From assembly GCA_038030265.1 (NCBI GenBank), contig CM075942.1, forward strand, positions 65,414,926 to 65,478,925: a stretch of 64,000 nucleotides of DNA. Reading direction: 5' to 3'. Below the pieces are notes generated by a model, which worked only from the letters and a program-made list of their open reading frames with translations, did not search any database and was not told the DNA's origin. The position numbers were made by a program, and so were the translations under genes. Positions 45,101 to 56,870 of this stretch are shown one piece after another. Source of the stretch: Corythucha ciliata (lineage: Eukaryota; Arthropoda; Insecta; Hemiptera; Tingidae). Numbering within the stretch: the stretch's first letter is position 1; every line of letters begins with the position of its first letter.

Positions 45101-45945
45101 ATGGGCGTAGCCAGCGGGGGGGGGGCAGAAGTGGGCAGTTGCCCTCCCCTAGAATCAAAAGCGCAGATTTCGTGGGGCAGGTGCCCACCCCCAAATTCCA
45201 TCAAAAAGTTAAAACTCAACACTTTTTTAATGATTAAAACTTTCGCAGGAATTGCTCAGCAACAGTAGAACCGATTACTCGAATTTCGCCTACTAATACA
45301 TACACGGATTTCGCCGTTTTTTGTTTTTTGTGATGAAAACCAAATTTCGCACATTACAATCTCTGCCCCACTAAGCAACCAGCTTCACTGATTTCGACCA
45401 CTAAGACATCACTTTTACTGACATTTCTTCCTCAAATGTCTTGTATTTCGATCCATAAAACCAATTTTGCGGATTTTTCTCACTAAAAAAAACAACACAT
45501 TTTCGCTTATCGGTTTCACCAAAAATCAATAATTCGCGGGTGTTTGTTGCTGACAAACCGACTTCGAGGGTCGGCTTAACTTTGAAACCGATTTTGCTGA
45601 TTTTTCGCGCTAAAATCCCATTTTCGCAGGTACGACGCGCAATTTCGTGTGTTTTGGCTAGCAAATCGTGTTTAGCCCGCTGTGCCATCCAGACTGGGAG
45701 AGGAAATGCCAGCTCTGTTTACCGTCTCAGGTCTAAAATTTAAAGTTTAGCTCCACAGTTATCACTTTCCGGAGGCGAAGTTTCAGTTTTTCGACATAAA
45801 ATTCGAAATAGAAGTCTACAAACAACACATTTTCTTGATTAATGTTAAAAAAATAAAAAATGAAAAATAAAAAAATAACCCATTTTCTTCATTTTAGCTG
45901 TTAAAATGTCTCAAAAAAACCGTGAAATTACGCATTTTTATGGAT
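45101..45945. repeat. Partial second copy of the 33358 element
   Basis: Matches 33358 to about 34215 from CATGGGCGTAGCCAGCGG through the GACAAACCGA and GTGCCATCCAGAC blocks to AAACCGTGAAATTACGCA, then stops. It has an internal piece at 45240-45420 not found in the other copy. Confidence 0.8.
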
Positions 45946-47199
45946 TGTTTAGCGAATATATAAAGAACAATATTTCACGCAACTTCCAATGATAAGGCTT
46001 ATGAAAATTTCTTCCGTTGGACGCGAGCGTTTCATAATAAAAAAAAAGTGTGCTCTTTTAGGGTTTGTCACCTAAATGACCCTAAAATTGTGACGAATGT
46101 GCCTGCTGAAGTAGAGGAGACGTACCTAATTGCTCCCTATATGGAGGTGACTATGTGAATTGGGTAAATCGGCCTTCAAAGAGAGCAGCAACATGGCCTC
46201 TTTTCCCCCTAGAAGCTGCTGCCCATCAACACCAGTTACGCACCTTGCAGGTCCCAAGTGCTATACTTCATGAGTGCTAATATGTCGTTTATTTTCACTA
46301 TTGCTACTGATTTCTTTGGTTAAGTATCTACTCTACATCACTAGCATGGTGTTAATTGGCAGTAGTTAGAGTTTTTAGATAAAATTCGGATTCAGCACAC
46401 CAGTTAACACGGATAGAAACGGACAGAAATACAGGTATACAATCTCGTTTGAAAATGAAATGGAAAACTAATGTGAACTACATCAATTTCGACTTTGGAT
46501 GCCACACTGAAAAAAAGCTTGAAATCGGAGGTTTTTGCAGTTTTTTCTATTTATCGGCTGCAGTGTCTCTTGTTAGGGTTTGGGGGTTTGAAATTCCGAT
46601 TAAGGACTTCTAAAAACATAATAAATGAGCGGAAACCACGTTTTGAAACCTTTTACAAGAGATGGCGTGGTGAAAACGCCCCAAAAACACGATAGTTACA
46701 AATCCACTCAAATTTCGCCATGGTGCCGGGGTTGCAACGTTGGGTAAAGTTAAAAATCAGACTCAGCACACCTGAAAACATTAAAATCAGTCATCAAACT
46801 TAGTCCCGGAGTTTTTTCCTGTAACTGCCCCGTTTGGTAACCTGCTTCCTTGACTACAACTTGCTTTAAAAACACCACTCGAAATCCCAGAGTTTAAACT
46901 TGAATTAGCGTTGTTTTTCGCAATAATTGCCACGCGTTTTGTTTACTTGTACAGCTTTGTGTACTTGTAGGCTAGGGCTCTGTATGATTCATTTTTGTGC
47001 AAAGTTTCCATCTGCTAGCATCATTTTTGCGGCAGTTGTGCTAACAAGGAATTCGGAACTTCCACCTCCCACCATGACTACCCTTCCCTCTCCACTTTTT
47101 CGAAAAATGAAAACGTCAATCGAAGGCTGTTATTACACCGGGTTTTTGTGCCAAATATGGTGTCACTAGTTAGGTGGTGGAAACTAAAGAACGTTGAAA
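45946..47199. other. No recognisable gene
   Basis: AAATTCGGATTCAGCACACC (46382) and AAATCAGACTCAGCACACC (46754) are similar words about 370 bp apart. Otherwise nothing was identified. Confidence 0.4.
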
Positions 47200-47433
47200 T
47201 TAAAAGTATTTTTATTTGTATTTGTATTTGTATTTGTATTTTCGTTGAGTTTGAAATACAAAATACTTTTGAAAATGTATTTTAAATACAAAGCCCAAAA
47301 TACTTTCAAAAATGTATTTTAAATACAGAAATACAAATACTTTTTCAAAAGTATTTAAATACAATTACAAAATGCGTATTTTGTATTTAAAATACAAAGT
47401 ATTTTAAATACTCAAGTATCTTGCCCACCCCTG
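47200..47433 (-). mobile_element. hAT-type non-autonomous element end
   Basis: The complement starts CAGGGGTGGGCAAGATAC, a classic hAT terminal sequence, and continues with many ATTT/GTATTT and AAATACAAA words in both orientations. The opposite terminus is not visible, so the copy is truncated at about 47200. Confidence 0.7.
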
Positions 47434-47999
47434 ACCGTAGGATAGACCAAATCGCATCGGGTTTTTTGCATTATTTTGCTTAAATCAATAGCTACGGCGC
47501 TAAGTAAATAATTTTGTAATTAAAACAAATTGGTAATTAATTAATCTATATTTAGTGCTTTAATGAATATTTTATTGAATGATTTTTAAGAATAAGCGGA
47601 GGTGAATAAATTCCACCAAATTTAATATATTTAAGAACTACGATTTAATTAAAACTGCTCTGCTAAATGGCGCCCTTGTGTTCTCGGCGGCAGTTCTCTA
47701 AACTAATAAGTTCTCATGGCCAAGGTTGTCATGGAATGGTTGGTTGCGGGGGTGAAGGGAGTTATTTTGTCGTCCGTGTTAGAAGTTTCTCATCGTGTGG
47801 TAGGTACTGAAAATTGTGCTGCACTAATCATGGGATGCGTTTTGCGTTAATCGTTATATTACTTATATTCCTACAATATATTTTGTTTTGTTTAATAACG
47901 AACTACTACAATAATGCAGTAACAAATTGAAATAGATAGTATTATTCTTTACTATCCGCCAAATAAATTAAATAAAACGATTCTTATGCTAGTTGTATA

Positions 48000-48266
48000 A
48001 TATTTTTCAATTGCTAGGGTGGTCAATAATAAATTTTTCCACCCCGAGGTTGTAGCCGGTACTTCTGGGCGGGGGGGGGGGGGGTGAAATGGAGCTACGA
48101 GGGTATGTCAACGCGGTGCAGCGTCATCCTGATTTGAATTTTATACCCCTATATATTTTAATTCATTCGATACTTTTGTGTCCCTTGAAAGCATAAACAT
48201 ATTAACGTATTTCAACATTATTATTTTTAACATTATAACATAAACGTATTTTTATACCGCTCACGA
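48000..48266. other. Spacer with G-run
   Basis: Holds a G-run of about 14 near 48072 and AT-rich sequence. No feature. Confidence 0.5.
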
Positions 48267-49241
48267 GGGGAGAGTCAGTAATGTCCGACGCCGATTTGAT
48301 CGCCGATTTTTTGAATGTTCTACATTGAAAAATATTAGACACGTCTCCCCCCGAACTTGCAATGGGCCCTACGGGGGCCTGAAAAAAATCCGAAAGCCCA
48401 AAAATTCGGAATTTTAAAATTTTGTTTTCAGACAAATATAATGTGTTTTTGCGAGGAAATTGGCGTGAGAAACTCGAAAAAAATATATTAAAAATCCCAG
48501 AGCCGTAGTTTTTGATTTAACGGAGGAAATTACACTAAAATACGTACTTCCACGAACAAAACTACCTTTGAACATTTTTCAACAATTAACTGCTCATCAG
48601 TTTTTAATTCAGCACCGCAAGAAACCACAATGTACAAGTTTTAAACGAAAACGGATACCGCTTTTAATTTCCATCTCAATGAACCTCAAAAATGGGCGAA
48701 AATTCGCCTCTCATTATCATTTCGGGCGAGAAAACATTAATATATTGATGATGAAAACTCCTATCGAGTTAACATTTTTTTGTAGTGTCATCTTATAAAG
48801 AATTACTCTCAATAAATTTATCATGCATGCTCAAACTTTTTACGGCGACAAAAAAATATGTTTCTGGGATAAAAATCACAGCGCCCCCTCAAATTGAGGC
48901 ACAGACATGGACTGGGGCTCATTTGGAAGGTAATTTCATTGGCTTTCCAGGAAAAATATTGATTAGGAAGGGTAAAGATCAATTCAACCCGTAAAAATAT
49001 GTTTTCCAACAAAAATTTCCGTTTTTAACAAAATCCACAGGGGGGTCCCCTGGGATTTTGCGAAATATTTGCTACGGTAATGAAAAATGGTTGAGAGTCA
49101 TTTAGTAATGAATAAAAATTTGGGTGACATCCTTTTTGTGAAACACCAATTCTAGAAAAGGGTTCCCCCCAAAATCGACAACTTTAAAACACGTCGAAAA
49201 AATCAGTGATCAAACGGCGTCGGACATTACTGACACTCCCC
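48267..49241. mobile_element. 975-bp non-autonomous DNA transposon with 45-bp TIRs
   Basis: The left end GGGGAGAGTCAGTAATGTCC continues through a GACGCCG block to GATTTTTT. The right end, complemented, repeats this with a few changes (GGGGAGTGTCAGTAATGTCC). The interior is AT-rich with short frames only and no transposase motif. A second CATTACTGACAC immediately follows the right end. Confidence 0.8.
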
Positions 49242-49879
49242 ACATTACTGACACTAAAAAAAAAATGTATCATTGACCCATATTTGGCACCATCAGAGAC
49301 CTTAGTTCGAGTTATCGGAAATGCTTTGACTTGTATAATCGTTTCCAATAGTTTTCTCATCCCATTTTTGGACTCCTAGAGGAAGGGAAGTGTGCCAATT
49401 TTTATTGTGTTTACGCTGCCTCTATTATTTATCTGTGCTCGCTGGTTTCTAGGCAATGCTAGAAATTGATTAATAATTTGCTCGTTACGTTATTCATTCG
49501 ACGAACACCCCGTGCCGTGTAGTTGAGGAAGTAAATAGTTCTGCCGGAGACACACGGCTGGAACGATGAAATAAAGCACAAATGCACAACGCTTGGGATG
49601 GAAAATATGCAAATTTATTTATTTATTTTATTTTTATTTATTTAGCGAACAAATTAATATTTTTGAAAAATTTTTACTGCACAAGGCCTGCTCCCCAAAA
49701 GCTCTAGGCTTGTGCTGGGGTACAGGTGTTCGTCAAACTCAAAATCCTAAATTTAAATTATTTACTTCTAAACAAAAGAATAAACAAAAATAATTCAAAC
49801 TTAATCAAAATTCTTATTTCCAAATTCATGTATCAGAAATTATTCAGTTTTTTAATATAAAATACTTTTCTTTAAAGGA
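49242..49879. other. AT-rich spacer
   Basis: Contains a TTTATTTATTTA stretch near 49615-49640 (simple repeat). No gene. Confidence 0.5.
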
Positions 49880-50440
49880 TACGTATAACGTATAACTACG
49901 AAAAAGCGCTGATTCGTGGTCTCACGATGCGACTTCCAGACTAAAATCGAGACAATCACTGATTCGCGGAGTATGAAGGCCATTCTACGGTTAAAATGTA
50001 GAAATAAACTCAAAAGAGTTGTTTTTTGGCCAATGCCACGACTAAAATTGAGAAAAAACGCTACTAATTTAAGGCTGTAAGTGAAAAAAATCGCGGCGAA
50101 TATTGAAATAAAACTCGGGTTAAACTTAGGCAAAACTGGCATATTTACAACTGAAATTGTGAAAAAATATAATAGATGCTATTCGCTGCAAAATATCGCT
50201 GCTATTTCATAGCTGAAACTAGTGAAATTGAGAGAAATACCTATAATCCACGAATAAAATGAAGAGAATCACTAATTCGCGGCTTAAATTTGAAAACCGC
50301 TAATCGGTACTTTATCTGCACTCATGTGTAGAATTAGCGGTAGTATGTGGCTAAAATAAGGAAAATGTCATAGTTTAAGTCCGCTGTGTAAAAATTATAT
50401 TCCTTGTTCATAAGTATAGATACTTGGGGGCCTCTAGGAT
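49880..50440 (+). repeat. Degenerate 30-bp repeat array fragment (forward orientation)
   Basis: The reverse complement of its first 170 bp resembles 16560-16740 and 58490-58650 (GATTCGTGGTCTCACGATGCG, one of its longer shared words, is split by small changes). It is therefore a piece of the same element in the opposite orientation. It ends near CTTGGGGGCCTCTAGGATAT. Confidence 0.75.
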
Positions 50441-51498
50441 ATTTCCACCCCGGGCCGCAATATGTATAGGCCGCCAATGAATTAAAGAGCATAAAATGTT
50501 ATGCTTGATAAAATAAATTATGAGCCCATGCTTTTTAAAAATCATATTTGCAAACGCGCTTTGCACAGACAGACGGACTCCCTTTTTTCATTCCTTATTT
50601 CCATTTTACATTTTGAGTAATTTTTGTCCTCCGTACGATGATCACGGAGTTGACTCATATTCTTCTTTTGCCAAGATTTCGCACAATACTGGGAAATAAT
50701 AGGGGTATTCACTTCAACTTCCGTGCGTTGTCATTATGTTTGTTACCAGGGAAATCAAGTTTCGAATGAATGATTTGAAAATATGCCCCGAAGCCCCGAA
50801 CGAAATGAATGACGTAATGATTCCAATTTCTATTTCCCTAACAACAGACCTTAGCAGCAACGCAAGTACAAAACTACAAACAACACGATGGTTGACGTGA
50901 ATACCATTAATAACTTTATTTATTAATGTTTGAAAATTACCGTTATACTCCGTTATATCTTGTTGGTTTTTCCCGATTAGGGTATTTCCCTGATTTACAT
51001 TAAATTCGTCCATGTCAACGTAAATCACACCTAAAAATACGAGGAAATAGGCTCGACAAATGTGCCTGCATAATTGCCAACACGAACCTACATACATAAA
51101 AATTCTAGATTCACTGACTGACTAGTGAGAATAAAGAGACTATCTTTTCTCGACCCAAAAATTAGTGAGTTTTAGCACTCTCCCGTTAAATCTTCCGGAA
51201 ACTTTATTTTCAAATTTCAACCAATCAGATGTTTCGTAACCAAGCAACTACTGATTTATCGTTTGTGTTAGCGTTAGCGGGGGTGTTGCTAAAGGAACTC
51301 CCTCAAGCCGGCGAGAGCGGTTGGAGCCTTGGAGGAAACCAAGGTTACTTACTACAAGGAGACCACTTTGGACCCTCCCCCCGCATCATCGTTAGGTCTG
51401 CTACCTGTTGGAAACTCTCGTAATAAAAGTCCCAACCCGGTGATTTTCAGCGCTCTCTCTTGGGTCAAGGTGTTCTGGCACGTTTGGTGGAGTAGAGC
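50441..51498. other. No recognisable gene
   Basis: A 127-codon minus-strand frame (51097-50714) is hydrophobic in its second half and lacks known motifs. Chance or a transposon scrap cannot be separated here. Confidence 0.35.
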
Positions 51499-51661
51499 CT
51501 TAAAGGGTAGCAGCCGGGGCGTTTGGTTTACACGATGAATAAAACCTTAACCGTTACCCCTCCCTTAAGCATCATTCTATTTTCATTCTGCCCAGGAATC
51601 ATTTTATTTTCCCTGTAGTCTGGAGGTTAACGTCATCAACATTGGCAGGAATGTTCTATAA
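51499..51661. repeat. Dispersed 164-bp repeat, copy 2
   Basis: Near-identical partner of 41247-41410 in the same orientation. Confidence 0.9.
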
Positions 51662-52536
51662 TACCTGTGTTAAGATGATTCTTCATTGGACCAAGTCCCC
51701 CACCAACGCCCACCTGCAAATCACAGCCCACAACCCCCCCCCCTCTCAATCCCACCAGGTTAAATTTGACATAACTCGGCAACCAGAGCTGATAGAAAGC
51801 TTCCGTTTGTGCCAAAATTTGCGTCTGACTCCGGTTGAAGTATCACATAGCAGGGTGAAATTTTTCTTAAATTGTGATGCGTTCCTCAACCTCGTACTCC
51901 TGGCTCACCACTCACCAAGCAAAGTACAACTTTTAAACGCTCTTTTTTGCAAACTTAAAATCCATCGGCCATTCCAATGAAATCGTCCTATTTTTCAAAT
52001 TCATGCGACGTGAAACAGCTCGCTCGATCCGCAATGATTCGACCTGGATAACCATGATCAGATGTACAAGACTTTCAATAGAAAAGATTACCTCAGCGGT
52101 GCTGGTTGATTTGGTCGAGTAGAGCCGCGTGTATTTAGTGAGATTGTCTATCGCTACCAATAGTATTGCGCGGAAGAGTTCGGCAACAACACTCGTCACT
52201 ACACTCTGTTAGATTGTCTGTTTTTGTGATATTTTCTCTTGACCATTGTTGTCGAATTTGGGCACGCGAGCGTCGCTTATGAGTGGTTCCGCAATTGTGA
52301 ATTTTTCATCTCGATTGGACTTACGGGTTTCGTGCAATTAACTTTTTTCTCCCCGCACCCGTGTATTGAAATCTCTTTATTTTATTTGAGTTCTCTTCAA
52401 AAGGGCAAAGTTTGTGTCTCAGAGTACAGTCGAGTCACAAGGTAAATCAGTTGTTCATTTTACACTAGATTTTTCCTTGTATGCAGTGGGATTTTTGAGT
52501 ATCCCCTTTCTGGTGGACTGCAATAGCCCGCATAAA
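51662..52536. other. No recognisable gene
   Basis: Frame 51642-51980 starts within the dispersed repeat and carries no motif. Nothing further. Confidence 0.4.
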
Positions 52537-52787
52537 GCCCAGTTCACACCTATCATGCACGCTTCCGATCCGACACCGATCATGCATTTTGTGATAGGTG
52601 TGGGGACCGTAATAGGCGTTAATACCGAATAATTGACGGCTATTACGCTTCTCAGCCCTCTCAGATTGCCTTTCCAACCGAAATATAGTCTAACCGTTAC
52701 GAGGGTTTCCATAGTCCCATAGTCTCCGATCCGACATGCATGATCGGTGTCGGATCGGAAGCCGTGCATGATAGGTGTGAACCTGCC
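52537..52787. mobile_element. 251-bp MITE with about 48-bp inverted ends
   Basis: The left end has CAGTTCACACCTATCATGCAC followed by CTTCCGATCCGACACCGATC; the right end repeats both in inverted form. Two differences were seen over the arm. An extra CCGATCCGACATGC lies at the inner right side. It is inserted just upstream of the LINE at 52876. Confidence 0.85.
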
Positions 52788-52875
52788 TTAATTCGAGTAT
52801 CATCCGGGTCACCGAGATTTTTTTTTTTTTTTTTTATTTTTTTATTATTTAACGATCTGTTACGTTTTATCAAAT

Positions 52876-53861
52876 ATGACTGGCTCAGATCATACCCATG
52901 AGACGAGCCTTGTTTCTTCTGACATGGAATGCATAAAAGCTGTGATTAGATCGCATTTCGCTCAACTATGTAATATCGTTGGCAATTTGACAACTGAAGT
53001 TAATCTTCTTCGAAATGACTTCGACGCTCTTCGTAAGGTGGTTGCGGACGGGGGATACCATGTGACAGCGCGGCAATAAATTCGGTTATTGCCTCGGAAG
53101 TTGAACGTTCCTCTGCTAACTCCCTGAAAATCTCGAGAGAGCTGGGTGGGATCAGTTCCATTCTCTCGCTAAATAGGCATGTTCTTCAATTCCCAACCGG
53201 GGATGAGACCTCCCATTGTGGTCGGGGGGAGGACGGTGCTTCTCCCAGTTCTGGAGATGTTTCGGATTTTGCGGCGCATGCGTCTGGAGACGCCTCTCCG
53301 CGAGCTCGATCAGTTGTGGATGATCAAAGTGTTGAGAATGAGAGCTTCCGCTTTGTTAATACCCGTCCTCGGCGTGGTAATCGGAAGGTCTCTCGCGATA
53401 TCGACCAAGGTCCTGATTCTGGTCCAGTTACTCTGCCATGCACTGATGATCGTTCTGCCAGCAGTCACCCTCAGGCCTCTGGGGGTGGGCTGAGGGCTCG
53501 ATTAAGGGGAGGTCAACGCGCTGGATTCATCGGAAGAAGGGGTGCCTCTTCGGACCGGACTAAATTATTCTGGATATTCGTTTCGAGACTGGATCCTTCT
53601 ACGGATGTTGCGGACTTGGAATTTTTTCTGAGACAGTCGAACGATTTACCTTTTAAAGTTGTAAAACTTACTACCAAGCATCCATCGTACTCTTCCTTCA
53701 AGGTTGGGGTCCCCTTGGAACAACAGGATTGTGTCTTTACTCCTGACTTCTGGCCGGATGGTTGTCTCATCGACAAAACCTTCCCTCCACGCCGTCCCGT
53801 GGCTACTGTACCTAAGTCGTCTTTTTTGGCCACTGGCCCCTCTACGCGTCGGCTGAAATAG
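52876..53861 (+). pseudogene. CR1/jockey-type LINE ORF1, one frameshift
   Basis: ATG at 52876 follows a T-rich leader. Residues 20-60 are heptad-like (FAQLCNIVGNLTTEVNLLRNDF), consistent with a short coiled coil. The frame shifts near 53065; the second frame runs to 53861. It holds an Arg/Gly-rich linker and then LFWIFVSRLDPSTDVADLE, VVKLTTKHPSYSSFKV and PDFWPDGCLI. This SRLDPST...SFKV...WPxG domain is a known C-terminal region of ORF1 in some insect LINEs and is probably an RRM-like nucleic-acid-binding fold. It would package LINE RNA. Confidence 0.75.
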
Positions 53862-54700
53862 ACTCTTCTTTCCTCAAACGTCATCATCAACTCGTCGTTG
53901 TGAATACTGCCAAGGGTTCTTCTCCTAACTTGGCAATCGGCTCAACCTCTCAAATAAGTTCATGCTCCCCCCTTCAGAATGTTAGAGGCCTGCGAACAAA
54001 ATGTAATCAAATCTTTAAAAGCTCGATTTCTTGAAAGCTCGATGTGGTTATGTTGTCCGAGACTTGGCTTAACAGTGATTTCAATGATCATGAGATTTTA
54101 TCTGATGACTTTTGTATTTTCAGGAGGGACAGGGACTACTCTGCGTGTGGTGTTTCCCGTTAGGGTGGTGTTCTCATTGCTGTGCGAAAGTCTCATTCCT
54201 CTAAGCTTATTTCCTGTCCTAACTCCCAGGTTGAGCGTTGCTGGGTTCTGGTTTTTGGAGACTCTGTGGAGGGAAATCTTCTTATTGGGTATTTCTATAT
54301 CCATCCTGGTTTGTCCATCTATGAACAGTTTTTTGAAGATTTGGAATTTGTTCGCACTCGTTGCACTTTTTCGAGGCTGGTAGTTGCTGGTGATTTCAAT
54401 GTTTACTCTGGTGGTGCAGCGGTTGAATTGTCCCTCAAGGATAATATGAGTTTTCATGGTATTCTCCAGCTTAATGAGGTGCTCAATTGTCATAATAGAG
54501 TGTTGGACTACGTGTTTTCGATGCATGAGGACATTCTGGTCCGTAAAAGTGATTTCTCATTGGTTCATCCGGATAAGCTGCACCCCCAGGTTGAAATTCT
54601 CATTCCCATGCTGTTGAGGTGCAAACCGCCTCGAAGGCCAATTAGTCTGAATTTTCGTAGAGCTGACTATACTTCTTTGAACGAGTTTTTCCTAAATGTG
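53862..54700 (+). pseudogene. Same LINE, ORF2 endonuclease domain, with stops
   Basis: Reads NVRGLRTK near 53978 (start of the APE domain), LSETWLN (catalytic Glu), RDRDYSACG, GGVLIAV and VVAGDFNV (catalytic Asp/Asn), followed by LDYVFS. Two in-frame stops (near 54033 and 54158) break it. The last residues, LNFRRADYTSLNEFF, are the usual link towards RT. The order is normal for an endonuclease-bearing LINE. Confidence 0.8.
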
Positions 54701-54702
54701 GA

Positions 54703-56055
54703 TTGGAATATTTTATCACAAGGTTCAGGTCTCTCAGGGAGGGCATTTTCCCCTCTCAATGGAAGATGTCGTTCTTGGTTCCCATATACAAAAAAGGTCT
54801 GAAAAATGATATGCTTAATTACCTGCCGGTTGCAAAGTGCTCGATAGTCGCCAAGGTTCTGGATTCCTTCGTAGCTGACTTCTTAGGTGAGAAATTTAAG
54901 CATGTCATGTGGTTTCGTTAAGGGACGGTCCACTTCCACAAATTTACTCCTGTACAATGATTTTATTCATGGTAACTTGGAGTCGGGGCATAGGGTACAT
55001 GCCATTTACACTGATATGTCCAAGGCTTTCGATCGGGTTAATCACGAGATTCTTATCAAGAAACTTGAGGTATACGGGGTTGCCGATCCACTTCTCTCCT
55101 GGATTCGTTCATTTTTGGTTGGTAGGACGTTTAGGGTGGCCTACAATGGTTCTCTTTCTGACTTGATTCAGATTGTTTCTGGAGTCCCACAGGGCTCGCA
55201 TCTTGGGCCTATCCTATTTTTGTTGTTTTTTAATGATGTGGTGAAAGTTTTTCGTTTCTCCTCCTGCTCATTATTGGCAGACGATTTGAAGCTGTATTCA
55301 GCAGTTTCCTCTGTGGAAGACTGTTGCTTCAGCAGAATCTTGATGCTTTCGTATCCTTGTGTAAGCTTAACGATTTAACCGTGAATCTATCGAAGTGCAA
55401 ATGTATCAAGTTTAATTTGGGCACAAAGTCAAAGGCTTGTGATTCGTGGACATATTGTCTGGATGGCCTTCCTCTCGAGGAAGTAAGGGAAATAAACGAT
55501 TTAGGCGTTATCTTTAATAATAAGGGGAATTTCCGTGATCACATTATCAGCATTAGAGGTAAGGCTCTCAGAGCTTTGGGCTTTGTGAAGCGTTTTTCAG
55601 CGGACTTTGGTAGCCCTTTTGTCGTTAAACTTTTGTATCAATCGCTGATTCGTTGTCACTTGGAGTATGCTTCTGTTGTCTGGGATCCATTTCTAAAGTC
55701 GGAGGTTGATCTTGTTGAGTCGATCCAGCGTAGAGCTACTAGGTACCTGGCGTACAAATTTGGGGCGTCTCGAGCATTATCACATAATGAAAGGCTTCTT
55801 TTTACTGGGCTCCACTCATTGGTGGATAGACGACGCTCCGCGGGCCTCCTCTTTGTTTGGAGGATCCTCAACTCTCACATCTCCTGCCCTGAAATCCTCT
55901 CACGCCTGTCCCTTAAAGTTCCTCAGCGTGATTTGAGACGTGATGGTCATGTGTTTTACGTGGGGCACCGCCGTACTAACCATGCGAGGCATTACACGCT
56001 GGATCGCTTGGCTTCTGTAGCGAACTCGGGTACCCTCGCATTGCGATTTTTTTAG
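54703..56055 (+). pseudogene. Same LINE, reverse transcriptase, internally deleted
   Basis: An abrupt junction near 54720 joins the linker to SLREGIFPSQWK, so about 200 residues are missing. Then come MSFLVPIYKKG, GFVKGRSTSTNLL, IYTDMSKAFDRVNH (motif A), SGVPQGSHLGPILF (motif B) and LLADDLKLY (motif C, both Asp present at 55280-55285). After a frameshift near 55330 come NLSKCKCIKF, DLGVIF and the post-RT block LLYQSLIRCHLEYASVVWDP. Frames change near 54900 and 55330. The catalytic residues are present but the copy is not expressible. Confidence 0.85.
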
Positions 56056-56250
56056 TGGTACTTTTCTTTCCTTTAAAAGGAAGTTGGCTGTTGACTGTTA
56101 ATTACATTATTTAACTTGTTTATTATTTACTATGTGTTCGGTGATATGTTTTGCTATTATGTTTGCTATTTACTTTATGTTCATATTTTTGACTGCTCTA
56201 TTTTGGCGTTTATGTTGTTGAGCTGTAAATAAATAAATAAATAAATATGT
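56056..56250 (+). other. LINE 3' UTR and TAAA tail
   Basis: T-rich, non-coding 3' UTR ending in a run of TAAA units (56227-56247), the usual short-repeat tail of CR1/jockey-type LINEs. This fixes the 3' end of the element. Confidence 0.8.
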
Positions 56251-56870
56251 GAGAATTACCGTCACGACTTCTTGGAAACGGTCCAAGATTGTCCAAGTTC
56301 AGAATTGCTAAGGGTTTGTTCCCTGGAGGAATGCAAGCGTCCTGCTTGACGCCAGCCGGGTGTTTTGCATAGAAGGCAAACCAAGCGTGTGAAGCAGTTG
56401 GGATCAGAGCCTTTCCCTGATGTTTTTGGATAAAAGCGCGAACCTAGAGTAAATAAAAAAGCCTACGCGCGTTATAATCACATTTAGCACGTTCCACGGA
56501 ACACTCCCACGGTCCCCTTAACAAGACCACTTGAACACGCTCAAAAGATTGAAGTCGTCCGGACTTACACACGGGGTAGTTCCGGGGAGGCAAATCCACC
56601 AAACTTTGTGCTTGGAAGATCCAAACCATGATAAAAATGCTCGAACAACAAAAAGTCCCACCTCAAAATGCTCATAACCAACGAAATGCGAGAATCACGC
56701 AATATTCAAACAATGTTCCATCTGCAAAGTGCTCCGCAGTTACAGCCAGTGGAGGACCAAAAGCTGTATGAGGCCCCTAAATATCTAAATATATACCTGC
56801 GAGGGATGTATGAGTTTCACTTTGCGTCAAATTATGGCTTTTTGCAATTTTATCCACGAACTTGCCTGTA
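56251..56870. other. No recognisable gene
   Basis: Mixed-composition sequence between the LINE tail and the next 30-bp array. Short frames only. Confidence 0.45.

Noticed and set aside
50714..51097. 127-codon minus-strand frame as a membrane protein
   Set aside because: It has hydrophobic patches but no clear signal or family motif. AT-rich DNA easily gives such frames.
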